Source: Rhizobium sp. TH2 (GTDB taxonomy: Bacteria > Pseudomonadota > Alphaproteobacteria > Rhizobiales > Rhizobiaceae). From it: a stretch of 64,000 nt of DNA. Location of the stretch: positions 372,001 to 436,000 of the forward strand of contig NZ_CP062231.1 of assembly GCF_024707525.1 (NCBI RefSeq), read 5' to 3'. Positions 45,247-52,851 of the stretch are shown here, piece by piece. Numbering within the stretch: the stretch's first letter is position 1; each line of letters begins with the position of its first letter. A model generated the notes under the pieces. The model did not search any database, was not told the DNA's origin, and saw only the letters and a program-made list of their open reading frames with translations. The translations under genes were made by a program, and so were the position numbers.

Positions 45247-45402
45247 TCAACGCTGGAAGATCTTCGCCAACGAGCAGGGCTCCCTGAGCCTGCAGTTCTC
45301 AAGGCAGTTTTCGAAATTGTCTAGCGGGTTTACGCGTCCTGGTGGAGTCCTCCAGAACGTGCAGTTTTGGCAGAAAACGTTCTCCAGCGGATCGATGCAC
45401 AT
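45247..45402 (-). CDS. Small cysteine-rich open reading frame, 51 residues
   Basis: ATG at 45402 to TGA at 45247. Six cysteines are arranged as C2, C11-x2-C14 and C33-x3-C37-x5-C43 (FCQNC and NCLENCRLREPC), a pattern suggesting a metal or disulfide site. There is no clear ribosome site, and it lies between a pseudogene and a transposase remnant. It may be a chance frame or a fragment of a larger decayed gene. I do not recognise a family. Confidence 0.25.
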   Translation of the reverse strand: MCIDPLENVFCQNCTFWRTPPGRVNPLDNFENCLENCRLREPCSLAKIFQR

Positions 45403-45475
45403 GTTGAATCAATGACGCCGATACCTAGCACTTCGCGCTCAGTGAGACCGGCGGCTTAGGATCAGAGAGATGACG

Positions 45476-45603
45476 TTACCCGCCCATCTTATCCGGCGCA
45501 ACACTGCCCGTTCGGCGTTGCCTTTTAGCCCATTTGATGGCGCTCGACGGCGCAACCTTCAGCGCCGCCGCAACCTCATGGCCGGTTCCGGATAAATTGC
45601 AAA
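45476..45603 (-). pseudogene. IS630-family transposase N-terminal remnant
   Basis: A reverse-strand reading ending at a TAA at 45476-45478 gives GHEVAAALKVAPSSAIKWAKRQ followed by RRTGSVAPDKMGG. This is the N-terminal helix-turn-helix of IS630-type transposases (AAxRFGVAPSSAIKW...GSVAPGKMGG). Nothing of the catalytic DDE domain follows, so only about 40 codons survive. Confidence 0.65.
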
Positions 45604-45635
45604 CCGGTCTAACACTTGAAACGAGCGCGCTCTAC

Positions 45636-45658
45636 GTAATTTTTCTACATAAAAGTAG
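45636..45658 (+). promoter_or_regulatory. Candidate RpiR-type operator before the amino-sugar operon
   Basis: GTAATTTTTCTAC (45636-45648) and CTACATAAAAGTAG (45645-45658) are two overlapping dyads in the AT-rich 147-nt leader 45604-45750. A TAC-N5/6-GTA layout over an A/T core resembles sites of RpiR-family regulators. The hybrid regulator at 51976-52851 is the likely binder. Confidence 0.4.
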
Positions 45659-45750
45659 TAAAGCAAAAAATTATATGTTGCAAAGTTTCCTGAACTCGAT
45701 TAGCTACGCCGTGCGTTGGGAGGGCCGGCGCTGAAAGTGGGAGGAAAAAT

Positions 45751-47010
45751 ATGCGTTCATTGTCTTTGCGGGCGGGTATGTCGCTACTCGCATGCGCTGC
45801 ATTCATCGGCGGGCCGGCATCCGCGGCGGAACTAACGTTTTGGTCGATGTGGAACGAGCCTGAGCCGCAAGCGGTCGCGCTGCGGAAAATCATGGACAAC
45901 TATACCAAGGCTCATCCGGAAACGACGTTTAAGGTCGTCTGGAACGGCAGGCAGAATCAGACCAAGCTTCGCGCCGCGTTGCAGGCCAGCACTCCGATCG
46001 ACTTCATGGACCAGGATGCCGACCAACTGGCCGGCGGCCTGCAGAAGGAAGGACTCGGCTACGACCTGACGGCATCGCTTGCCGACGTGAAAAGCGATTT
46101 CCTGCCCGGAGTGCTCGACCTGTTTGCAGAGGGCGGCAAGACCTACCAGGTGCCCTATGTCTACAACACGGTGAATTTCTGGTACGGCAAGGACATGCTC
46201 AAGGAAGTCGGCGGCACCGTGCCGCAGACGTTCGGCGACCTGCTCAAGCTGTGCGAGGCGACCAAAAAGGCCGGCAAGCACGCCTTGGTGATCGAAAGCA
46301 ATGTCGCCTTCTACAATATCCTGTACTTCTCGCACTATCTTTCGCGTTCGAAGGGTAGCGGCGAACTGGTGAAGATCTTTGAGGACAAGTCCGGCGAGGG
46401 CTGGAAGGATCCGGCCGTGCTTGCCGCCGCAAAGGCAACGCGCGGGCTTTGGGATGCCGGCTGCATTGCTGAAGATGCGCGTGGCTTCCAGTATCCGGCG
46501 GGCCAGCAGACGATCGCGCTCGGCGACACGCTGGCCGAACTGGTCGGTTCCTGGCTGCCGACGGAACTCGCGGAGAGCACCGGCAAGGACTTCCCGTGGG
46601 GTGCCTTCAATTTCCCCGCTGTGGAAGGTGGCGTCGGCAAGGCGACCGATATCGAGGTCGGCCTCCTCTCGTTCATGGTCCTCAAGAACGCGCCGAATGC
46701 TGCCGAGGCGGCGGACTTCCTGAAATACGTCATGAGTGAGGAAGCACAGAACATCCTCGTTGCGGACGGCGGCGTTGGCGTCACGCGCAAGGGCGTGGCC
46801 TGGCCTGCGGTTCTCGGCGATGCTTACGAATCGGCAAGCAAGGCGACCGCCTTGTCGCCCTTCGCAGGCGGGCTCAGCGTCGCGTATCCTGACTTCGCCT
46901 CGACGATTCTCAATCCGGAATTCAACAAGATGTTCCTTGGTGAAATCACGCCGGAGCAGTTCGTCGAGACCATGGCCGCACAGACCAAGACGTACTGGGC
47001 GGGCAAATAG
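45751..47010 (+). CDS. Sugar ABC transporter substrate-binding protein (CUT1)
   Basis: A periplasmic protein of 419 residues (SBP_bac_1). The Sec signal is cut near ASA at about 26, and the mature start ELTFWSMWNEPEPQAVALRKIMDNY is typical of CUT1 SBPs. GGGAGGA lies before the ATG. It is first in the operon that runs through permeases, ATPase, regulator and amino-sugar enzymes to 57359. Ligand: probably an amino sugar or an oligosaccharide containing it, from the downstream kinase, isomerase and deacetylase. Confidence 0.92.
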   Translation: MRSLSLRAGMSLLACAAFIGGPASAAELTFWSMWNEPEPQAVALRKIMDNYTKAHPETTFKVVWNGRQNQTKLRAALQASTPIDFMDQDADQLAGGLQKEGLGYDLTASLADVKSDFLPGVLDLFAEGGKTYQVPYVYNTVNFWYGKDMLKEVGGTVPQTFGDLLKLCEATKKAGKHALVIESNVAFYNILYFSHYLSRSKGSGELVKIFEDKSGEGWKDPAVLAAAKATRGLWDAGCIAEDARGFQYPAGQQTIALGDTLAELVGSWLPTELAESTGKDFPWGAFNFPAVEGGVGKATDIEVGLLSFMVLKNAPNAAEAADFLKYVMSEEAQNILVADGGVGVTRKGVAWPAVLGDAYESASKATALSPFAGGLSVAYPDFASTILNPEFNKMFLGEITPEQFVETMAAQTKTYWAGK

Positions 47011-47021
47011 CACCAGCGATC

Positions 47022-47056
47022 GCCGTCATGGGTGGCCCGGCGCCATCCATGACGGC
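47022..47056 (+). terminator. Stem-loop after the CUT1 SBP gene
   Basis: Arms 47022-47036 and 47042-47056 give a 15-bp stem with one G-U pair and a 5-nt loop, 11 nt after the SBP stop and before the first permease gene. It is the longest of the six SBP-linked hairpins. Confidence 0.65.
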
Positions 47057-47096
47057 CTGGTCGTCCGGAACGCGGCAACGACGGGAGGACAACACA

Positions 47097-47981
47097 ATGA
47101 TGCGGCGACGTATGGTCGTGGCCTTTCTCGCCCCTGCACTGATGCTCTATCTGGGCTTCCTTGTACTTCCGGCGATCCAGGCCTTTTGTCTCAGCTTTTA
47201 CCAGACGTCGGGTTTCGGCAACGAACCGGTCTGGGTGGGTTTCGGCAACTATGCCAAGCTGTGGCACGATTCCATCTTCTGGCGGTCACTTGGCAATATG
47301 GCCCTCATCCTCTTCGTCGGTGGAGTGGCGACATTCGGCCTGGCATTCCTCTTCACCATGCTGCTCAATTCCGGCCTTTGGGGCAAGAAGCTGTTCCGGG
47401 CGCTGATTTTCCTGCCCAATATCATTGCCGTGGTCGCGATCACCACATTCTGGTCGTTCGTCTTCACGCCGCGATATGGCCTGCTGTCCAACTTCTTCAA
47501 GGCGCTCGGTCTGGATCGGCTTGCATCCGTGACATGGACTGCCCCCGAGAATATCTTTTATTCGATGATGGTCGGCCTGGTATGGATTTCCGCCGGCTTC
47601 TTCACGATCCTGATCCTGGCCGGCGCCGACAAGGTTCCGGCCGACATGTATGAGGCGGCGCGCCTGGAAGGGGCGAGCAACTGGCAGATTTTCCGGCTTG
47701 TCACCTTGCCGATGATCTGGGACGTCGTGCTCATCACCTTGGTGCTGTGGGCCATACAGGCGATCAAGATCGTCGAGTTCCCCTACGCCTTCGGCGGCCC
47801 CAACATCAATCAGAGCCTCTATACGCCTGCGATCTATCTCTACATCATGGGCTTCGGACAGCGCGAGCCGGTCTACGCACTTGGCTACGCCACCGCGATC
47901 GGCGTTATATTGTTCGTTTTGACCATCGTCACCGTGGTTTTCCTGCGCCTCGTCTTCCGTCGCGAAAAAGTGGAATTCTGA
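47097..47981 (+). CDS. Sugar ABC transporter permease, MalF/UgpA type
   Basis: A 294-residue permease with six membrane segments. FLAPALMLYLGFLVLPAIQAF starts the protein and the EAA loop YEAARLEGASNWQIFRLVTLP lies near 190-215. GGGAGGA precedes the ATG at 47097. It pairs with the MalG-type permease 2 nt downstream. Confidence 0.92.
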   Translation: MMRRRMVVAFLAPALMLYLGFLVLPAIQAFCLSFYQTSGFGNEPVWVGFGNYAKLWHDSIFWRSLGNMALILFVGGVATFGLAFLFTMLLNSGLWGKKLFRALIFLPNIIAVVAITTFWSFVFTPRYGLLSNFFKALGLDRLASVTWTAPENIFYSMMVGLVWISAGFFTILILAGADKVPADMYEAARLEGASNWQIFRLVTLPMIWDVVLITLVLWAIQAIKIVEFPYAFGGPNINQSLYTPAIYLYIMGFGQREPVYALGYATAIGVILFVLTIVTVVFLRLVFRREKVEF

Positions 47982-47983
47982 AC

Positions 47984-48829
47984 ATGATGGAAGCAATCTT
48001 TCCCCGGCCGCTGAAACGAGCGTTTGCCTATATCGCCGTTGGCGGCTGGTCCGCCTTCTCGGTCTTTTTCGTTGTCTGGATCATCATTGCGTCCCTCAAG
48101 CGCAACCGCGAATTGTTTGGCAAGCCATGGAGCCTGCCCCTCGATCCGCAATGGGGCAACTACGTCAAGACTTGGGTCTCGAGCCGCTTCGGCGACTACT
48201 TCCTGAACAGCCTGCTGGTCGTTTCGGTTTCGGTCTTTGCGTTGCTGGTCGTGTCGGTTCCCGCCGCCTATGTGCTCAGCCGCGGGCGGTTCAGAGGCCG
48301 GCAAACCCTGTCGAACGTCTTTGCATTCGGCATGGGCGTGCCCATCCCGCTGCTCTTCGTGCCGCTTTTTGTCATCATGGCGTCCATGCGACTGGCCGAC
48401 ACGTTGACGGGATTGACCATCGTCTATGTCGCGCTGTCGATCCCGTTCACGATCTACGTGCTCGAAGGGTTCTTTTCCTCCTTGCCCTCCGAGCTGGAAT
48501 CGGCCGCCATCATCGACGGCTGTACGGATTTTCAGGTGTTCCGGCATGTGATGCTGCCGCTTGCGGCGCCAGGCGTGGCGACGGTGGCGATCCTCAATTT
48601 CGTTGGTTTGTGGAACGAGTATCAGCTGTCGCTCGTGCTCATCAACAGTCCGGAAAACCGCACGCTCTCCCTCGGCATCTATTCGCTGATCACCTCGATG
48701 CAGTATTCCGGTGGCGATTGGGCAAGCCTTTTCGCCGGGGTCACCATCGTCATGCTGCCCACCATCCTCCTGTTCGTCATCCTGTCGGAGAAGATGATCA
48801 GCGGTATCACGATGGGAGGCGTCAAATGA
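47984..48829 (+). CDS. Sugar ABC transporter permease, MalG/UgpE type
   Basis: A 281-residue permease. ASLKRNRELFGKPWSLP near 35-52 and the EAA loop ESAAIIDGCTDFQVFRHVMLPLAAPG identify the MalG group. The end overlaps the DUF5107 gene (ATGA). It completes the CUT1 channel with the permease before it. Confidence 0.92.
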   Translation: MMEAIFPRPLKRAFAYIAVGGWSAFSVFFVVWIIIASLKRNRELFGKPWSLPLDPQWGNYVKTWVSSRFGDYFLNSLLVVSVSVFALLVVSVPAAYVLSRGRFRGRQTLSNVFAFGMGVPIPLLFVPLFVIMASMRLADTLTGLTIVYVALSIPFTIYVLEGFFSSLPSELESAAIIDGCTDFQVFRHVMLPLAAPGVATVAILNFVGLWNEYQLSLVLINSPENRTLSLGIYSLITSMQYSGGDWASLFAGVTIVMLPTILLFVILSEKMISGITMGGVK

Positions 48830-50853
48830 CCACCCTTAAGCCCCTCGAGGCCTCGATGACCAGAATTGCGCGTGTTACCCGCACACTGCCGATGTCCCGG
48901 CTTGGTTCACCCAGCCAGCTGCCGCGGTTCGCCTTCCAGCAGCCGATATTGCGAAAGGATACGCCGCCCGATCGCGGACTGTCCGTGGAGGAGAGTGCGC
49001 ACGCCTTCCAGTGGGGCCATGATTCCATCCTCCCATACCAGGTCGTGGAGGACTACGACCGGTCACAAGCGCCCGGCGAGATGCCGCTGATTGAAATGTC
49101 GAACGGCTGCCTGACGCTGACGGTCGCACCGCAATTGGGTGGCCGGCTGATGTCGATGCGCGACGAGCGGCTGGGGCGGGACCTTGTGTTTTGCAACCCT
49201 GTTTTCCAGCCGGCGAATCTTGGCTCGACCAATGCCTGGTTCTCCGGTGGCATCGAGTGGAACGGGCTGGTTCCCGGCCACTCGCCGTCCACCTGCCTGC
49301 CGGTGTTTTGCGGTGTCATCGAAACCGCACGGGGACCGGTCCTGCGCGTCTATGAGTATGACCGCGTCATCGAGGCCACCTGGCAGATCGATCTTTTCCT
49401 GCCCGAGGGCAGCGATCGTCTGTTTGTCCATGGCCGCATCGTCAATGCCGACGATCAGGTGAAGCACGCCTATTGGTGGACGACCGTCGCGGCGCCTGCC
49501 GCCGAAGGCATGCGCGTTCTCAGTCCGGCCGACTATGTGATCGAGCATGTGTTGCCGGGAAATCAGCTCGAACGCTTTCCGCTACCCGATCCCGACCGGT
49601 TCGACGGATCCTATCCGGGCAATTGGCGCGACGCGACATCCATCTTTTTCCGCGCGCCCGACAGCGACCGATTGTTCATGGCCGCTCTCGACCGCGCAGG
49701 CGTGGGCTTGGGACAAACGGCGACCCCTGCCATGCGCGGACGCAAGCTCTTCTATTTCGGCGAAGGGGCCGGCGGCCGGCAGTGGATGGATTTTCTATCA
49801 CGCCCGGGAGACGGCGACTACATCGAGATCCAGAGCGGAATTACGCCGACCCAGAACCAGCGCTTCCGGCTCGAGGCGCGCTCGGAAATCCATTGGACCG
49901 AAGCCTATGGCGCGATCAGTGTCGATCCGTCGCTGGTGCATGACGAGTATGGTGCGGCGACGAGAGCCGCGGGCGACCTCGTTGCCCGGCGCTTTGACAA
50001 AGCCGAACTGACTGACATCGATGTCTTCCTCACCGAAGTGTCGAGACATCCGATTCAAAGCGCATTGGCGCACGGATCGGCCTGGGGGCGGCGCGACGAG
50101 CAACTCTGCGGCCGGCCGCTGGCTGATGGCCTGGACTTCAGCGTGGTGACCGAGAACGATTGCTGGGACGAGCTCGCCACGGCCGGAGCATTCTCAGAGC
50201 AAAATCTCGCCTCCGTTCCCGCCGAATTCGCCGTCTCGGATCGCTGGGTGGCGAAGATCGAACAGAGCGTGCGCCAGCAGGGTGAGACATGGCTGCATTG
50301 CCTTCTGCTCGGGATTGCCGCGCTCGACCGGGAGAAGACAGAGGATGCCCGCGCTCTTTTTGATCGCTCGGTATCGCTCAGGCCGACCTGGCTCGGCCAC
50401 CGGCAACGAGCAATCGTCGCCTCGGAAACCGAAGCGGCGATCGTGGACTATCTCGCCGCCTGGGAAATCGGTGGCGCGCCGCGCGAACTGGCCTCAGAGA
50501 TCGCAGATTTTCTGTTGCGCAACCAGGAATTTGACCGGCTGTCGGCGTTTCTCGCGGGCTTGAGCGCGGACTGCGCGGGCCTGGAGCGCATCAAGCTCGT
50601 CCGGGCGAAGATCGCGGCTCGGAACGGCGACGCCGAGACGCTTGCAACGATACTGCAGACGGAGTTCGCCACGATACGGGAAGGCGAAATGCTCCTCTCG
50701 GAACTCTGGACGGCATTGCAGTCGGGCCGGCTCGCAGCCGTGCTGGGCCGAGGCCCGACAGAATCCGAGTTGACCGAGGCATTGAAGGCCAATCCGATCC
50801 CGAAACACCTGGATTTCGCCATGAAAGCCGAAGCCAACAACGAGGACGCATAG
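48826..50853 (+). CDS. DUF5107 protein with C-terminal TPR-like repeats
   Basis: A 675-residue cytoplasmic protein. The N-terminal two thirds fit DUF5107, a beta-sandwich fold like aldose-1-epimerases, with PQLGGRLMSMRDERLGRDLVFCNP near 100-125 and GGIEWNGLVPGHSPS near 140-155. The last 170 residues are helical with TPR-like character (WLHCLLLGIAALDREKTEDARALFDRSVSLRPTW). No catalytic role is established for the family. Its place inside a sugar transporter operon suggests sugar mutarotation, sensing or processing. GGGAGG precedes the ATG at 48826. Confidence 0.8.
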   Translation: MTTLKPLEASMTRIARVTRTLPMSRLGSPSQLPRFAFQQPILRKDTPPDRGLSVEESAHAFQWGHDSILPYQVVEDYDRSQAPGEMPLIEMSNGCLTLTVAPQLGGRLMSMRDERLGRDLVFCNPVFQPANLGSTNAWFSGGIEWNGLVPGHSPSTCLPVFCGVIETARGPVLRVYEYDRVIEATWQIDLFLPEGSDRLFVHGRIVNADDQVKHAYWWTTVAAPAAEGMRVLSPADYVIEHVLPGNQLERFPLPDPDRFDGSYPGNWRDATSIFFRAPDSDRLFMAALDRAGVGLGQTATPAMRGRKLFYFGEGAGGRQWMDFLSRPGDGDYIEIQSGITPTQNQRFRLEARSEIHWTEAYGAISVDPSLVHDEYGAATRAAGDLVARRFDKAELTDIDVFLTEVSRHPIQSALAHGSAWGRRDEQLCGRPLADGLDFSVVTENDCWDELATAGAFSEQNLASVPAEFAVSDRWVAKIEQSVRQQGETWLHCLLLGIAALDREKTEDARALFDRSVSLRPTWLGHRQRAIVASETEAAIVDYLAAWEIGGAPRELASEIADFLLRNQEFDRLSAFLAGLSADCAGLERIKLVRAKIAARNGDAETLATILQTEFATIREGEMLLSELWTALQSGRLAAVLGRGPTESELTEALKANPIPKHLDFAMKAEANNEDA

Positions 50854-50855
50854 CG

Positions 50856-51944
50856 ATGGCGCAGGTCGAACTTCAAGACATCCGCAAGTCTTATGGCGCG
50901 ATAGAGATCATCCAGGGCGCGCGGCTTTCGATCGGCGACGGCGAGTTCGTCGTCCTTGTCGGGCCTTCCGGCTGCGGCAAATCCACCCTGTTGCGCTGCA
51001 TCGCCGGACTGGAAACCATCACCAGCGGCAAGCTGATGATCGATGGCGCCGATATGACGGCGGCTGATCCCGTCAAGCGGGGCATCTCGATGGTGTTCCA
51101 GTCCTACGCGCTCTATCCGCATATGACGGTTGCCGAGAACATCGGTTTTGGCCTGAAAATCGGTGGCGCGCCGAAGTCGGATGCACACAAACGTGTGGTG
51201 GAGGTCGCCCGGCTTCTGAAGCTCGATCAACTACTCGCCCGCAAGCCGAAGGAACTGTCGGGCGGCCAGCGCCAGCGTGTTGCGATCGGCCGCGCACTTG
51301 CGCGCAATCCGCGGATATTCCTGTTCGACGAACCGCTTTCGAATCTCGATGCGTCGCTGCGCGCCGAAATGCGCGTCGAACTTGCGAAGCTCCATGCGGC
51401 GCTCGGCAATACCATGATCTATGTCACGCACGACCAGGTCGAGGCCATGACACTCGCCGACCGGATCGTGGTGATGCGCGCCGGGGTCATCGAACAGGTC
51501 GGCTCCCCGCTTGAGCTGTTCAACCAGCCGGCAAACAAGTTCGTCGCAGGCTTCCTCGGCCAGCCGCCGATGAACTTCATCCGGCTGGAGGAAGTCCGGG
51601 AGGTGGGCGGCAAGATTGAGGCCGGCCTGCCGGGTGGCGGTCGCCTGGCGCTCGACATGCCGGCATCGGCGAAGGGAGCGACGGCCGTCGAACTGGGCGT
51701 GCGGCCTGAGGACATGTCGATCGATCCCGACGGCCCGCTCGAGGCTGTCATCGACGTGGTGGAGCAGTTGGGAGGCGAGACGCTTCTCTATTGCCGCCTT
51801 GCCGATGAGCAGGCGCTTGTTGCAAAGCTGACCGGCCAGTCCAGCCACAAGTCCGGCGATCGGCTCCGCTTCGGCATGTCGGACGAACGGCTACATCTGT
51901 TCGATGCGGATGGCCTCAATCTGCGCCATGGAGGCCGACCGTGA
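50856..51944 (+). CDS. Sugar ABC transporter ATPase, UgpC/MsmK type
   Basis: A 362-residue ATPase. Walker A GPSGCGKS is near 37-44, signature LSGGQRQRVAIGRAL near 135, Walker B IFLFDEPLSNLDASLR and a C-terminal TOBE/regulatory domain with AVELGVRPEDMSID. It follows the DUF5107 gene by 2 nt. It powers the CUT1 permeases at 47097 and 47984. Confidence 0.92.
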   Translation: MAQVELQDIRKSYGAIEIIQGARLSIGDGEFVVLVGPSGCGKSTLLRCIAGLETITSGKLMIDGADMTAADPVKRGISMVFQSYALYPHMTVAENIGFGLKIGGAPKSDAHKRVVEVARLLKLDQLLARKPKELSGGQRQRVAIGRALARNPRIFLFDEPLSNLDASLRAEMRVELAKLHAALGNTMIYVTHDQVEAMTLADRIVVMRAGVIEQVGSPLELFNQPANKFVAGFLGQPPMNFIRLEEVREVGGKIEAGLPGGGRLALDMPASAKGATAVELGVRPEDMSIDPDGPLEAVIDVVEQLGGETLLYCRLADEQALVAKLTGQSSHKSGDRLRFGMSDERLHLFDADGLNLRHGGRP

Positions 51945-51975
51945 ACGACCAATGCATAACCGGGAAAAAGCACTG

Positions 51976-52851
51976 ATGGACACTTCGTATCAACCCGGCG
52001 AGTCGCTAGTCGGCGTGATCGCTCGAGACATGCCGGACCTCAACAAGGCATTCCGGCGAATCGGCGCCTATATCATCGCCTCACCAGACCGCTTCATGCA
52101 TAAGCCGTTGCAGGAGATCGCGCGCGAGAGCAATGTCAGCGAGCCGACGGTGGTGCGGTTTTGCCGCCATTACGGCTTCAAGGGGGTTCCCGATTTCCGC
52201 ATCGCGCTTGCCATGTCGCTGGCGCGCCAATCCCCGGTCGCGGGGAGTTCCTTCATCGAGCCGGGCGTATCGGACAAGGCGGTGATGAACCTCGACCAGA
52301 AGAAGGCGATCGCACGCTTCGCGGCCGCGCTGGCCGGAACCGATCGGTCCATCATCGTTGATTCCGGCTCCACCACACAGCTGTTTGCCTCTCGCCTGCG
52401 CGAGGCGCCGGCCATGGTCATCATGACGACCGGTCTCAATGTGGTCGAAACCCTGCGCGGCGCCCCACAGCACACTGTCATGTTGCCCGCTGGCGCTATC
52501 CGCTTCGAGTCCAACTCCGTCTCGGGACGACTGGTCGAGAGTACGCTTGCCAACATGCGCTTCGACACGCTCTATCTCGGCGCCGATTCGATTGATCCGC
52601 TCTTGGGGCTCAGCACTTACAATATCGACGAAGCACACCAGAACACGGCGATGATCAATGTCAGCCAGCGCGTCGTCGTGCTCGCCGACTCGACAAAATT
52701 CCGCACGCCCGCTCTGCACCGGTTCTGCGAGATCGATCGCATCCACACGATTGTCACCGACACTGGCCTGTCCGACGAGATTGCCGAGCAGCTCAGTGCG
52801 GGCGGCGTGACCGTCCACCGGATAGATCCCCACGGCGGAGACCAGCCATGA
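51976..52851 (+). CDS. Hybrid regulator: RpiR-type HTH fused to a DeoR-type sensor domain
   Basis: A 291-residue regulator. Residues about 20-82 form an RpiR (HTH_6) DNA-binding domain, with IGAYIIASPDRFMHKPLQEI and NVSEPTVVRFCRHYGFKG. Residues about 105-285 are not the SIS domain usual for RpiR proteins; they are a DeoR C-terminal sensor, with IVDSGSTTQLFASRL, LYLGADSIDPLLGLSTYNIDEA and VVLADSTKFRTPALHRF. DeoR sensors bind phosphorylated sugars, matching the kinase and isomerase encoded next. A start at 51952 is also possible. The stop overlaps the fusion enzyme gene by 4 nt. Confidence 0.85.
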   Translation: MDTSYQPGESLVGVIARDMPDLNKAFRRIGAYIIASPDRFMHKPLQEIARESNVSEPTVVRFCRHYGFKGVPDFRIALAMSLARQSPVAGSSFIEPGVSDKAVMNLDQKKAIARFAAALAGTDRSIIVDSGSTTQLFASRLREAPAMVIMTTGLNVVETLRGAPQHTVMLPAGAIRFESNSVSGRLVESTLANMRFDTLYLGADSIDPLLGLSTYNIDEAHQNTAMINVSQRVVVLADSTKFRTPALHRFCEIDRIHTIVTDTGLSDEIAEQLSAGGVTVHRIDPHGGDQP

